A stretch of 64,000 nucleotides of DNA, from positions 2,046,001 to 2,110,000 of the forward strand of contig NZ_RDTE01000003.1 of assembly GCF_004125265.1 (NCBI RefSeq), written 5' to 3'. Below the pieces are notes generated by a model, which saw only the letters and a list, made by a program, of their open reading frames with translations, searched no databases and was not told where the DNA came from. Made by a program: the position numbers and the translations under genes. The stretch's first letter is position 1. The number at the start of each line of letters is the position of its first letter. Below, piece by piece: positions 45,901 to 58,500 of this stretch. Source of the DNA: Streptomyces lydicus. GTDB taxonomy: Bacteria; Actinomycetota; Actinomycetes; Streptomycetales; Streptomycetaceae.

Positions 45901-48900
45901 GCAGCGACTCGTGCCGGGTGACGACGTCGGCGAGGGCCGCGCCGAGCGCGCCCACGTCGAGGGCGCCGGTCAGCTGGAGGGTCGTGGGCATGTTCCAGGT
46001 CGCGCTCGGCCCCTCCAGGCGGTGCAGGAACCACAGGCGACGCTGGGCGTGCGAGAGCGGTATCCGCGCGGGGCGCTCGCGGCGCGTGACCGCGCGGCGG
46101 GCGCCCTCCGCCTGGTCGAGCAGGGCGGCGAGTCCGGCCGGGGTGGGCTCCTCGAACAGGTCGCGGACGGCGAGTTCGGCCCCGAGGACGGTGCGGCTCC
46201 TGGCGACGAGGCGGGTGGCGAGCAGGGAGTGGCCGCCCAGGTCGAAGAAGTCCTGGTCCACGCCCACGGACGGGCGCCCGAGGACCTCGGCGAACAGGGC
46301 GCACAGGGTTTCCTCGCGCGCCGTGCGCGGGGGGCGCGCGGCGGGGTCCGTCCCGTGGGCCGGGGCCGGCAGCGCCGCCCGGTCCAGCTTGCCGGTAAGG
46401 GTCAGCGGCAGTTCGCCGAGGACGACGTACGCCCCGGGCACCATGTGGGCCGGCAGCAGTCCCGCGAGATGGGTGCGCAGGGCCGCGGCGGCCGGGGCCG
46501 TGCGGCCGGGGCCCGCCACCACGTAGGCGACCAGGCGCTCGTCGCCGGGGGTGTCCTCGCGGACCACGACGGCGCACCGGGCCACGTCCTCGTGTCCGCT
46601 GAGCACGGCCTCGATCTCGCCGGGCTCGACGCGGAATCCGCGGATCTTGACCTGGTGGTCGGCGCGGCCGACGTAGACGAGGTCACCGTCGGCGGTCGTG
46701 CGGGCCAGGTCTCCGGTGCGGTACATGCGCGAGCCCGCGGGTCCGTACGGGTCGGCGACGAACCGCTCGGCCGTCAGGTCGGGGCGGCCGAGGTAGCCGC
46801 GTGCCAACGCCTCGCCCGTCAGGTGGATTTCACCGACGACACCGGGCGGCACGGGCAGCAGGCCCGCGTCCAGGAGCTGGACGCCGGCCCCGTCGACGGG
46901 ACGGCCGATGGGCGGGGTGTCCGGCCAGCCGGCCACGTCGGCGGGCAGCGTCCAGGCGGTGACCACATGGGTCTCAGCGGGCCCGTAGTGGTTGTGCAGC
47001 CGCGTCGGGGCCGCCGCGTGGTGGGCCCGGACCGGCTCGCCCAGGGTCAGGGCCTCGCCGGCCTGGACCAGGTGGCGCAGGCCGGACAGGTCGGTGCCGC
47101 ACTCGCCCGCTGCCTCCAGGACGCCGTCGATCACCAGGTTCGGGGCGTACAGCTCGGCCACCCGCTGCCCGGCCAGCCAGCGGGCCAGCTCGCGCGGGTC
47201 CCGGCGGGTGTCCTCGGGACAGACCGCGAGTGTCTTGCCGGACAGCAGCGCGGAGAGGATCTCCTGCACGGACACGTCGAAGCCGACGGCGGTGAACTGG
47301 GCCACCACGGTGCCCACTTCGCCGGGCACCGCCCGATGGTGCCAGTCCAGCAGCCCGGCCAGGGCGCGGTGCGGCATCACGATGCCCTTGGGGCGCCCGG
47401 TGGATCCGGAGGTGTAGATCACGTACGCGGGGTGCTCGGGCAGGGCGGACGGGAAGGCCGTGTCGGCGTCGGCCGCCGCACGGGGGGCCTCGACGAGGAA
47501 CCGGGCGATGTCGCTCCCCGGCAGGTCCGCGCCGGTCTCGGCGGTCGTGATCAGCGCCCCGGGCGTGGTGTCGGCGAGCAGCAACGCGATCCGCTCGGCC
47601 GGCAGATCCGGGTCGATCGGTACGTACGCGGGGCCCGCGGTGAGGGTGGCGAGGAGCGCGACGGCCAGGTCGGTGCCGCGGGGCAGGGCGACCGCGACCC
47701 GGTCCTCGGGGCCGAGCCCGATGCCGCGCAGTTCGGCGGCCAGGGCGCGGGACCTCTCGTGCAGTTCGCGGTAGGTGAGGCTGCGGCGGTCGTCGGTGAC
47801 GGCGACCGTGTCGGGGGTCCGGGCGGCCTGCTCCGCGAAGAGGCGGGCGAGCGGCCGGTACGGGCGCGGAGCGGCGCCCTGCCCGGCGGCGCGCAAAGCG
47901 GCGCGGGCGGCCTCGGGCAGCACGTCAACGCGGTGCACGGGACGTTCGTCGTCGGCGGCGACCGCGGTGAGCACCGCGCGCAGGGCGGCCGCGAAGAGTT
48001 CGGCCGTGTCCGGGTCGTACAGGTCGGTGGCGTATTCCAGGCGGACGGTCAGACCGTCCGGTGCGCCGCGCTCGGTGCGCAGGTCGAAGAAGGCGAACAG
48101 CAGGTCGAAGGTGGCGACGCCGGTGCCGACCTCGCCGACGCGCATGCGCAGGTCGGGCAGGTCCTCGGCGAGCCGGCCCGTGGTGTCCTGGGCCGCGTTG
48201 TTCCAGGTGACCATCGTCTGGAACAGCGGGTGCCGGCCCAGCGAACGGTCCGGGTTGAGGGCCTCCACCAGGCGCTCGAACGGCACGTCCTGATGGGCGT
48301 ACGCCTTCAGGGACGTGGCCCGGACCCGGTCGAGCACCTCGGTGAAGGAGGGGTCGCCCGACAGATCCGTGCGCAGCACCAGGGTGTTGACGAAGAAGCC
48401 GATGAGGCCGTCGAGCGCCTCGTTGACGCGGCCCGCGCTGGGGGTGCCCAGCGGAATGTCCTCGCCGGCGCCGAGCCGGGACAGGGTCACCGCTACCGCG
48501 GCCTGGACCACCATGAACAGACTCGCCCGGTGCTTCTGCGCCAGGGACTCGAGAGCGGCGTGCAGGTCCGCGGGTATCCGGAAGCGCAGGTCCGCGCCCC
48601 GGCCGGTGCCCTTGCGGGGGCGCGGGCGGTCGGTGGGCAGTGCCAGCTCCTCCGGAAGGTCCGCCAGCTCCGCTCGCCAGTGGGCGAGTTGGCTGCCCAG
48701 CTCACTGTCCGGGTCGTCGGCGGAGCCGAGGACTTCGCGCTGCCACAGGGTGTAGTCGGCGTACTGGACGGCCAAGGGCCGCCAGGCCGGTGCGGTGCCG
48801 CGGCGCCTGCCCTCGTAGGCGGTGGCGAGGTCCTTGACGAGCAGCGGAACCGACCAGCCGCCGTCGCCGGCGATGTGGTGCATGACCAACAGCAGGGCGT

Positions 48901-51900
48901 GCTCGTCGGGGGCGAGGGCGAACAGGTGTGCGCGCAAGGGGGGTTCGGCGGCGAGGTCGAACCCGATCCTGGCGGCCTCGGTGAGCAGGACGGGCAGCTC
49001 CTCCTCGGTGGCGGGCCGCACTGTCGTCGGGACCGGGCGGGGCTCCAGGACGATCTGGTACGGGCCCTCGGCGTCCTCGGCGAAGACCGTGCGCAGGGTC
49101 TCGTGGCGGGTGACGACGTCGGTGAGGGCGGAGGCCAGCGCGTCCTGGTCGAGCGTCCCGGTCAGGTGCAGCACCACGGGCACGTTGTACGTCGGGCTGC
49201 CCGGCTCCTCGAACCGGCCCAGGAACCACAGGCGTTGCTGGGCCGGGGACGCGGGCAGCCGGTCCGGGCGCGGCCCGGCCACCAGAGGGACGCGGCTCGC
49301 GCTCGCCCCGGTGACGCGGGCGGCGAGGGCGGCGACCGTGGGCGCCTCGAACAGGACGCTGATCGGCAGGTCCACGTCGAGGACCGAGCGGATGCGGCCG
49401 ACCAGACGCATCGCGGCCAGGGAGTGGCCGCCGACGGCGAAGAAGTCGTCGTCGATCCAGACGCGGGGACGGCTGAGGATCTCCGCGAACAGGCCGCAGA
49501 GGATCTCTTCCTGAGGGGAGCGTGGCGGACGCCCGGCGGTGTCGTGAGTCTCGGCCGGGTCGGGCAGCGCGGCCCGGTTCAGCTTGCCGTTGGCGGTCAG
49601 CGGCAGCTCGGGCAGCAGCACGAACGCGGCGGGGACCATGTAGTCGGGGACGGCGGCGGCCAGATGGGCTCGCAGCGCCGTCGGATCGAGGTCGGCGACC
49701 ACCCAGGCGACCAGGCGTCCCTCGCCGGATCCGTCGGGACGTACGCCGACGGCCGCGGCCGTGACATCCGCGTGAGCGGCGAGCACGGCCTCGATCTCGC
49801 CGGTCTCGATCCTGAAGCCGCGCAGCTTGACCTGCAGGTCCCCGCGGCCCACGTACTCCAGGCGGCCCCGCGCGGTGCGGCGCACAACGTCGCCGGTGCG
49901 GTACATCAGGGAGCCCGGAGCGCCGTACGGATCGGACACGAACCGCTCGGCGGTGCCTGCGGGACGGCCGAGATAGCCGCGGGCGAGTCCGCTGCCGGAC
50001 AGATACAGCTCGCCGGGCACCCCGGGCGCGACGGGGCACAGCCGGTCGTCGAGGACGTACACGCCCGTGTTGTCGAGGGGTTCGCCGAGGTGGACGGCGG
50101 CCGGGTCGGTGATCTGCGCGGCGGTGGACCAGACGGTGGTCTCGGTGGGGCCGTACACGTTCAGCACGGAGCGAGCGCCATCGGTCAGGACCGCGGCCAG
50201 GTCGGCCGGCAGGGCCTCGCCGCCCACCAGGACGCGGACGCCGGCGAGGAAGGTGGCGTCCCGTCCTGCGGCGGCCCGCCACAGGGTGGGAGTGGCCTGC
50301 ATGAGGGTGATGCCGTGCCGGGTGACGGCGGCGCGCAGCGCAGCGGGGTCGCGGACGGTGTCGGGTCCGGCGATGACCACGCTGCCGCCGCAGGCCAGCG
50401 GCAGATACAGCTCCAGGGCCGCGATGTCGAAGCCGATGGTGGTGACCGCCAGCAGGCGGTCGGCGGCGGTCGCGGCGCACCGGTCGGCCATCGCCCGCAG
50501 GAAGTTGTCGAGGGCGCCACGGGGCACCACCACACCCTTGGGCACGCCGGTGGAGCCGGAGGTGTGCAGGACGTACGCGGCACCGCTCGCGGGGACGCGC
50601 ACGTCGAGGTCGGTGTCCGCGTGGGGCGTGAGGTCGGCCTCTTCGGTCAGCACGGTGGGCACGGCAACGTCGGGCAGGCCGGGCAGCAGGTCGGCCGTCG
50701 TGACGAGGACGGCCGGGTCGGCGTCCGTGATCATCCGGCGGATGCGGTCCGCGGGGAAGTGGGTGTCGATCGGCAGATAGGCGGCCCCGGCCTTCTGGAC
50801 GGCGAGCAGGGTGACGAGCAGGTCGGTGGTGCGGGGCAGGGCGACGGCCACGAAACGCTCGGGCGCGGCGCCACGCCCGGTCAGCAGCCGGGCCAGGGCG
50901 TTGGCCCGCCGGTTCAGTTCGCCGTAGCTGAGGGCGCTCTCCCCGTCGGTCACGGCGGGTGCGTCGGGGTGCTGGGCGGCGTGGCGCTCGAAGCGGTCCA
51001 GGAACCAGCGGTCCCGGGCCGGGCGGGCGCTGTCGGCCGGCCCGGCGAGCGCGGCGGCCCGTTCCGTGCCGAGGAGGACGTCGACGGCGCCGATGCGCTG
51101 GTCGGGCTCCTCGACCAGGCGGGCCAGGACGGTGACGAACCGGGTCACCAGGCGCTCGGCGGTGGCGACGTCGAAGAGGTCGGCGGCGTATTCGAGGATG
51201 CCCGTCATACCGTCGGCCGCGCCGTCCGCGCTGTGCCGTTCGCGCAGGTTGAACGCCAGGTCGAACTTGGCCACGCCACTGCCGACGCCGCCACGGGCGG
51301 TCACCGTGAGATCGCCGAGCCGGGCTTCGGCCGGATCCGGACCGGTGTGCTCACCGGTGTTGTTGAAGGCGAGCAGGGTCTGGAACAGCGGCGACCGGGC
51401 GAGGGACCGGGTCGGGTTGAGCACTTCGACGAGCCGCTCGAAGGGCAGGTCCTGGTGGGACCAGGCGGCCAGGTCCGTCTCCCGTACACGGGCCAGGAGT
51501 TCGGTGAAGGTCGGGTCGCCACTGACGTCGGTGCGCAGCACCAGGGTGTTGATGAAGTCGCCGACGAGGTCGTCGAGCGCCTCGTCGAGGCGGCCCGCCA
51601 CCGGGGAACCGAGCGGGATGTCGTCCCCGGCACCGAGCCGGGACAGGGTCACCGCGAGCGCGGCCTGGACGACCATGAACACGGTGGCGTCGGCGGCCCG
51701 GGCGCGCTCGGCGACGGCTCGATGCAGCGCTGCGGGGACCGTGATCGTCACGTTGTCGCCGCGGTAGCTGGCGACGGCGGGGCGCGGGCGGTCGGTGGGC
51801 AGGGCGAGTTCCTCGGGCAGGCCGTCGAGGGTTTCGCGCCAGAAGGCGAGCTGGCGCGAGGCCCGGCTGTCGGGGTCGTCCTCGGAGCCCATCAGGTCGT

Positions 51901-54900
51901 GCTGCCACAGGGCGAAGTCGGCGTACTGGACGCGCAGTCGCTCCCACTGCAGGGCCTCGCCCGCACAGCGGGCGGCGTACGCGCGGGTCAGGTCGCGGGT
52001 GAGCAGCGGGGTGGACCAGCCGTCGCCGGCCACGTGGTGCAGCAGGACGAGGAGTTCGTGCCGGTCCTCGGCGATTTCGTACAGGAACATGCGCAGCGGG
52101 ATCTCGGCGGACAGGTCGAACGGGTGCCGGGCGTCCTCGGCCAGCCGGTCCGCCAGTTCCTCCTCGGTGCAGCGCACATGGACCGGCTCGGGGCGCACAT
52201 CGGTCAGGACGACCTGGTGGGCGCCCTGTTCGTCCTCGGCGATGACCGTGCGCAGGCTCTCGTGGCGCTCCAGGACGTCCGCGTAGGCGGCGCGCAGGGC
52301 GGCCTGGTCGAGCGGTCCGGTCAGGCGCAGGGCGGCGGCCAGGTTGTAGACCGGGTTCGGTCCTTCCATCCGGTGCAGGAACCACAGGCGCTGCTGGCCG
52401 TAGGAGAGCGGCAGACGCCCGGGGCGCTCCTTCGGGGTGAGCTGCGGGCGGGCGTCCTCGGCCTCATCCAGGGCGCGGACCAGGGTGGCCGGGGTGGGGT
52501 TGCGGAACAGGTGCTTGACGGACAGTTCGATGCCCAGGCCCGTGCGCAGCCTGCTGACCAGCCGGATGGCCAGCAGGGAGTGGCCGCCGAGTTCGAAGAA
52601 GTCGTCGTCGGGGCCGACGGCGGCGCGGCCGAGGACGGTGGCGAACAGGTCGCGCACGAGTTCCTCGCGCGGGTCGCGCAGCACACGCTGGACGGGCAGC
52701 GCGGTCTCGGTCTCCGCCGGGGAGGGCAGCGCCTTGCGGTCCACCTTGCCGTTGGGGGTCAGCGGCATTGCCGGCAGGGCGACGATCGCGGCCGGAACCA
52801 TATAGGCGGGCAGGGCGTCGGCGAGGTGCGCGTGCAGGGCCTCGGTGTCCACGGTCCCGGGGGTCACCCAGGCGACCAGCCGGACGTCTCCGGGGCGGTT
52901 CTCGCGGGCCAGCACGACGGCGCGGGTGACCTCGGCGTACGCGGCGGCCGCGGTTTCGATCTCACCGGGCTCGATACGGAAGCCACGCAGCTTGATCTGG
53001 TCGTCGGCCCGGCCCGCGTAGCCGAAGGTGCCGTCGGCCAGGCGGCGGGCGAGGTCGCCGGTGCGGTACATGCGGGCACCGGGCGGCCCGGACGGGTCGG
53101 CGACGAAGCGCTCGGCCGTGAGGTCGGGGCGGCCGAGGTAACCACGGGCGAGGACGACGCCGCCGATGTACAGCTCGCCGACGACGCCCGGGGCGACCGG
53201 GCGCAGTGCGGCGTCCAGGACGTAGGCGCGGGTGTCGGCGAAGGGACGGCCGATGGGGACCGGCCCGTCCGGGAGGTCGCCGCCCGGCTCGATCCTGAAC
53301 TCCAGGCAGTTGACGGTGGCTTCGGTGGGTCCGTACGCGTTGATGACCGTGGCGTCCGGATGGGCCGCGCGCCAGTCGCGCAGGGCCTCGCCGCGCAGAG
53401 CCTCGCCACCGAGGACGAGGGTGCCGGACGGCGAGACCTCGTCCGGCAGGGTGTCGAGCAGCTCCAGATGGCTGGGGGTGCCCTTGAGGAAGGTGGGCCG
53501 GGGGGCGCCGACGGCGTCCGGGAGTTCGGACAGGTGGGCACAGCCGCCGGAGACCAGCGGGGTGTACAGGCCGGTGACGGTGAGGTCGAAGGTGACGGAG
53601 GAGTGGACCAGGGTGAGGCCGGCGGCGTCGGGGTAGGCGCGGCGGGCCCGCACGAGGTAGGCGCCCAACGAACGGTGCTCGACGACGACGCCCTTGGGGC
53701 GGCCGGTGGAACCGGACGTGAAGATCAGGTAGGCCGGGTCGTGCGGATGCGGCGCCGCGCTGAAGGAGGGCCCCTCCTCGTCGGTGACGGCGAGCGTCCC
53801 CACACCGGAGGCGGCGGGCAGTCGCACGCCGGGCGCGGTCAGCGCGAGGACCGGGTCGGCGTCGGCGAGCACCGCGGCGATCCGCTCGGCCGGGTGCTCC
53901 GGGTCGAGCGGTATGTAGGCGCCGCCGGACTTGGCGACGCCGAGCAGCGCCACCACGAGGTCGATACCGCGCGGCAGCAGTACGGCGACCGTCCGGCCGG
54001 GGCACACCCCGCGCTCGATCAGGGTGCGCGCCACGAAGGCTGCGCGAGCGTCTAGTTGACGATACGTCAGGATCTGGTCGCCGGCCCGGACCGCGGGGGC
54101 GTCCGGGGTGGCCACGGCCTGGGCGGTGAACAGCTCGGGAAGGGTGGGCAGGCGCTCCCCCTCCGCCGCGGGGCCTTCGGGACCCGCGGCGGCGGCCAGC
54201 GCGCGGGCCGTCTCGTGCGCGCCGATGACGTCGATCCGGCCGATCGGTCGCTCGGGCCCGCTGACGAGGGTGTCGACCAGGGCGAGGAAGCGGTCACCGA
54301 TCGCGGCGGCGGCCGCGTCGTCGAAGAGGTCGCGCTGGTGGAACAGCTTGAAGCGCAGGGCTTCCTGCGGCATCCCGACCAGACTGAGCGGGAAGTGGTT
54401 GGCCGAGTGGCTCTCGGCGCCCACCACGCGCAGCGGGTCGGCCTCGTCGGAGACGGCCGGACCGGACTCGAAGGGGAAGTTCTCGAAGACGACGGAGGTA
54501 TCGAAAAGCGGGCCGAGCCCGGTGCGGTGCTGCACCTCCGACAGGCCCAGGTACTGGTGGGCGATCAGCTCGGCCTGGGCGCGGTGCACCCGGCCGAGCA
54601 GCTCGCCGACGCTCTGCCCGGGGTGCAGACGGATGCGCAGCGGCAGGGTGTTGATGAACAGGCCGACCATGGACTCGATGCCGGGCAGCTCGGCGGGACG
54701 CCCGTTGACGGTGACACCGAAGACCACGTCGTCGGAGCCGGTCAGGCCGGCCAGCACGAGCGACCAGGCTGCCTGCACCACCGTGTTGACGGTGACGCCG
54801 GAGGCACGGGCCAGGCCCGTCAGGGCCCGGGTCTGCTCCTCGGTGAGCCCGAACTCGTACCGTCCGGGGTCCTGCGGGGTGTGCTCGCTGGTGCCGGCCA

Positions 54901-55537
54901 CCAGGGTGGGGGCGCGCAGCCCGTCCAGCATGGTGTCCCACGCGGCACGTGAGGCGTCCGCGTCCTGGCGGGAGAGCCAGGCCAGATAGTCCCGGTAGGG
55001 GGCCACCGACGGCAGTCCCCTGGCGTCCCCACCCGAGAGATACAGGGCGTGGTACTCCTTCAGCAGCGTCGGCAGGGACCAGCCGTCGAGCACCGTGTGG
55101 TGGATGGTGAGGACCAGGCGGTGGCTCTCGCCGCCGAGCCGTATCAGTGTGAACCGGATCAGCGGCGGCCGGCCGGTGTCGAAGCGCTGCTCGCGGTCGG
55201 CGAGCGCGGCCCGCCGGGCCTCGGCATCGGCCTCGTCCCCGGGGAGGTGGGACAGGTCCGTCTCGGTCCACGGCAGCTTGTACCGGGCCGCGACGATCTG
55301 TACCCACTCCCCGTCCTTGCGCCGGCGGAACGCCACCCGCAGGCTCGCGTGCCGGCGCAGCAGTGCCTCGGCCGCCTCCCGGGCGCGGCCCGCGTCCAGC
55401 GGGCCGGCCAGGTGGAAGGTGGACTGGACGGTGTAGATGTCCGGCGTCGCCTCGTCGAAGACACTGTGGAACAGCAGGCCGCTCTGGAGTGGGGAGAGGG
55501 GCAGGATGTCATCGACTGTGCGGGTGGTTCTCGCCAC
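42908..55537 (-). CDS. NRPS B: four modules, (C-A-T)x4
   Basis: 4209 residues. Approximate domains: C 10-445, A 465-935, T 955-1020 (Ser987), C 1037-1496, A 1513-1990, T 2006-2070, C 2090-2536, A 2560-3056, T 3066-3136, C 3153-3613, A 3633-4103, T 4120-4183. The first C domain has [13 protein letters not shown] and HHTVLDGWS, the DCL type that accepts a D-residue, matching the epimerase ending NRPS A; the other three are LCL. Hand-read codes: A1 DLTKVGAVNK (Asp), A2 DILQLGVVWK (Gly), A3 DVQYVAHVVK (Pro or a modified Pro), A4 DILQLGLVWK (Gly). GTG at 55537 is used because GGGAG lies 7 nt upstream; it starts one base past the NRPS A stop. The A4 domain is DNA-identical to A1 of NRPS C. Confidence 0.95.
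43245..44560 (-). repeat. 1,316-bp perfect direct repeat (Gly adenylation domain), copy in NRPS B
   Basis: Same sequence as 40099-41414, covering NRPS B residues about 3660-4098 in the same reading phase. Immediately outside the breakpoints the two modules diverge (for example in the T domains and in the segment before A1). Confidence 0.95.
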
Positions 55538-55538
55538 T

Positions 55539-58500
55539 TCATATCTCCCAGTCCGAGGCCAGTTCGTCCTCGAACTCTTCAATCTCGCTCTGTGTGATCT
55601 CTATAAGCCCCACGTCGGTGGGGGTCAGACCACCCGCGTCGGGACGCTGGGCGTGGTCCGCCAGCGCGGTCAGCGCCTCGAACCAGCCGTCGGCGAGGGC
55701 ACCGACCTCGCCCTCGGTGAGCACGGAGGCGGCGTACGTCCATGTCGCACCGAGGCGTGGGCCCTCGGGGCTCTCCTCGACGTACGCGTTGATCTCGATC
55801 TCATGTGCCAGCGGGGTCGCCCGGTCCTCGCCGTCGGGACGCGGGGCGTCGGAGGCCACCGACCAGTCGCCGCTCTCCCCGGGCACGAACCGGCCCAGGT
55901 AGTTGAAGCCGATCCCGGCGCTGCCGAGGCCTTCGAAGGCCGCGGCGGTCTCCGGGTTGAGGTAGCGCAGCAGCCCGTAGCCCAGGCCCTCGGACGGCAC
56001 GGCCCGCAGCTGCTCCTTGACGTGCTTGAGGACGGTGCCCGCGGCGTGGCCGCCCGCGAACGCCTCGTCGAGGTCGACGCCCGCGGTGTCCAGGAGCACC
56101 GGGTACAGGGCGGTGAACCAGCCGGTGGTGCGGGACAGGTCCGAGACGCCCTCGCGTTCGCGACCGTGACTCTCCACGTCGATCAGGACGGACGCGTGGG
56201 CGTCGCGGCGTCTGCGGGCCTCGGCCAGGGCCAGGCCCGCGAGCAGTACGTCGTCCACGCCGGCGCCGACCACGGCCGGGGCCGTGGTGAGCAGATGCCG
56301 GGTGGTCTCGACGGGCAGTGCGCGACGCAGTCGCCGGGCGCTGCCGAGCACGTCGTGGGCCGGGTCCAGCGGGCGCGAGCCGAGCCGGGTCCGGCCGCGC
56401 CGCAATGTGCCGGTCCAGTGGTCGAGTTCGGCCAGGGTGCCTGGTGCGCCGGCGCGCTCCGCGGCCCGTGCGGCCCAGCGGCGCAGCGAAGTGCCGCCGG
56501 AGTCGAGCCCCGGATCGCTTCCTGCCGTGACGTCACTCCACGCACGGAACAGGTCGGGCAGCAGAATGCGCCAGGACACCCCGTCGATCGCCAGGTGGTT
56601 CACGGCGACCAGGAGCAGGCCGGGGCGCTCGCCGCGATCGAACCAGACGACTTCCACCATGGCCCCGTCGGCCGGTGAGAGCCGGCCGACGGCCGCCTCG
56701 CCCTGGACGCGTACCGCCTCGGTGAGTTCGGCTTCGGACAACTCGCCGGCGGCGACCCGGCGCACCCGGTCCCCGGCCCGGACCGCGTCCGGCGCGAGGA
56801 CCTCGACGGCCCAGGTCGAGGCGTCACCCGGGTCGCCGACGGCGACCTTCAGCCGCAGACTGTCGTGGCGGGCGAGCACTGCGGCGATCACCGCGTGCAG
56901 CCGGTCCAGGTCGAGTTCGGCGGGCGCGTGCAGCACGGTCGTCTGGTTGAACCGGTCCAGCGGGACCTGCCGCTCGGCCAGCCAGTGCAGCATCGGCCAG
57001 GCGGGCAGCTCGCCGACGGGCTCGTCCGGTTCGGCCTCCTCGGGCTCCCCGGCCGCCGCGGCGGCGCGGGCCAGTCCGGCGACGGTCCGGTGAGTGAAGA
57101 CGTCGGCACCGGTGATCCTCAGGCCCGCGCGGCGAGCCGCGCTGACCAGCTGGATGGCCATGATGCTGTCGCCGCCGAGGTCGAAAAAGGCGCTGTCGGC
57201 GTCGACTGACTCCTCGGGCAGGCCGAGGGTCCGGGCGAACAGCCCGGCCAGGATCTCCTCCTCGGCGTTCTCGGCCGCCCGGCCGCCGGCACTGCCGAAC
57301 TCGGGGGCGGGCAGCGCCTTGCGATCGAGCTTGCCGGCCGCCGTCAGCGGCAGCTCCGTCAGTTCGACGATCGCCGCGGGAACCATGTAGTCGGGCAGGG
57401 TGCGCCCCAGGTGGGCGCCGAGCGCGGCGCGGTCGTAGCCGGGTCCCGCCACCGTGTACGCGACCAGGCGCTTGTCACCCGGCCGGTCCTCGCGGACGAT
57501 CACCGCGCAGGCGCTCACCCCGGGTCCCACGGTGAGGGCCGACTCGATCTCACCCAGCTCGATACGGAAGCCGCGCAGCTTGACCTGCTCGTCAGCGCGT
57601 CCGGCGAACTCGACGAGTCCGCCGGCCGTCCAGCGGGCCAGGTCGCCGGTGCGGTACATCCGGGTGCCGGGCGGGCCATAGGGGTCGGCGACGAACCGGT
57701 CGCAGGTCAGGTCCGGGCGGTTCCAGTAGCAGCGGGCCAGGCCCGCGCCGGCCGCGTACAGCTCGCCGGTGACGCCCGGTGGGACCGGCCGCAGCGCGTC
57801 GTCGAGGATGTAGTGCCGCATGGCGTCCAGGGAGCGGCCGATCGGGACGCTGTGCGAGCGCGGGTCGAGCGCGTCCGGGTCGACGCGGTGGGACAGCGCC
57901 ATCACGGTGACCTCGGTCGGCCCGTACGCGTTGACGACGCACAGGCCGGGGGCGTGCTCCAGGACTCGGCGCACGGCCGCGCCCGACACCACGTCACCTC
58001 CGGTGGCGACCTGACGGACGGCGGCGAACGCCTCCGGGATCTCCTGGGCAAGTACCCGGAAGAGTCCGGCGGTCAGGAACAGCGAGGTGATCCCGTGGTC
58101 CGCGATCAGCGCGCCCAGGTCCGCCACGTCGAGGTCTCCGGGCGGCGCCACGAGCACCTCGCCACCGCGCAGGAGCGGCACCCAGAACTCCAGGACGGAA
58201 GCGTCCCAGGCGTGCGGGGAGTGCAGCGGCACCCGGGCGGTGACACCGTCCCAGCACCGGTCGGCAGCGAGTTGGACGATGTCGCCGTGGCAGATGGCGA
58301 CGCCCTTGGGCAGGCCGCTGGAGCCGGAGGTGAACATCAGGTACGCGAGCCGCTCCGGGGTCACCGACGTGGCGGGCGCCTCGGCGGACAGGGCGGAGAC
58401 GTCCGCCTCCGCGTGCATCACAGCGGCCGTCGTCCCCAGGAGTTCGGCACGCTCGCGGCATGCCTCGTCGACGACGAGGAGCGGTGCCTGCACCTGGTCC

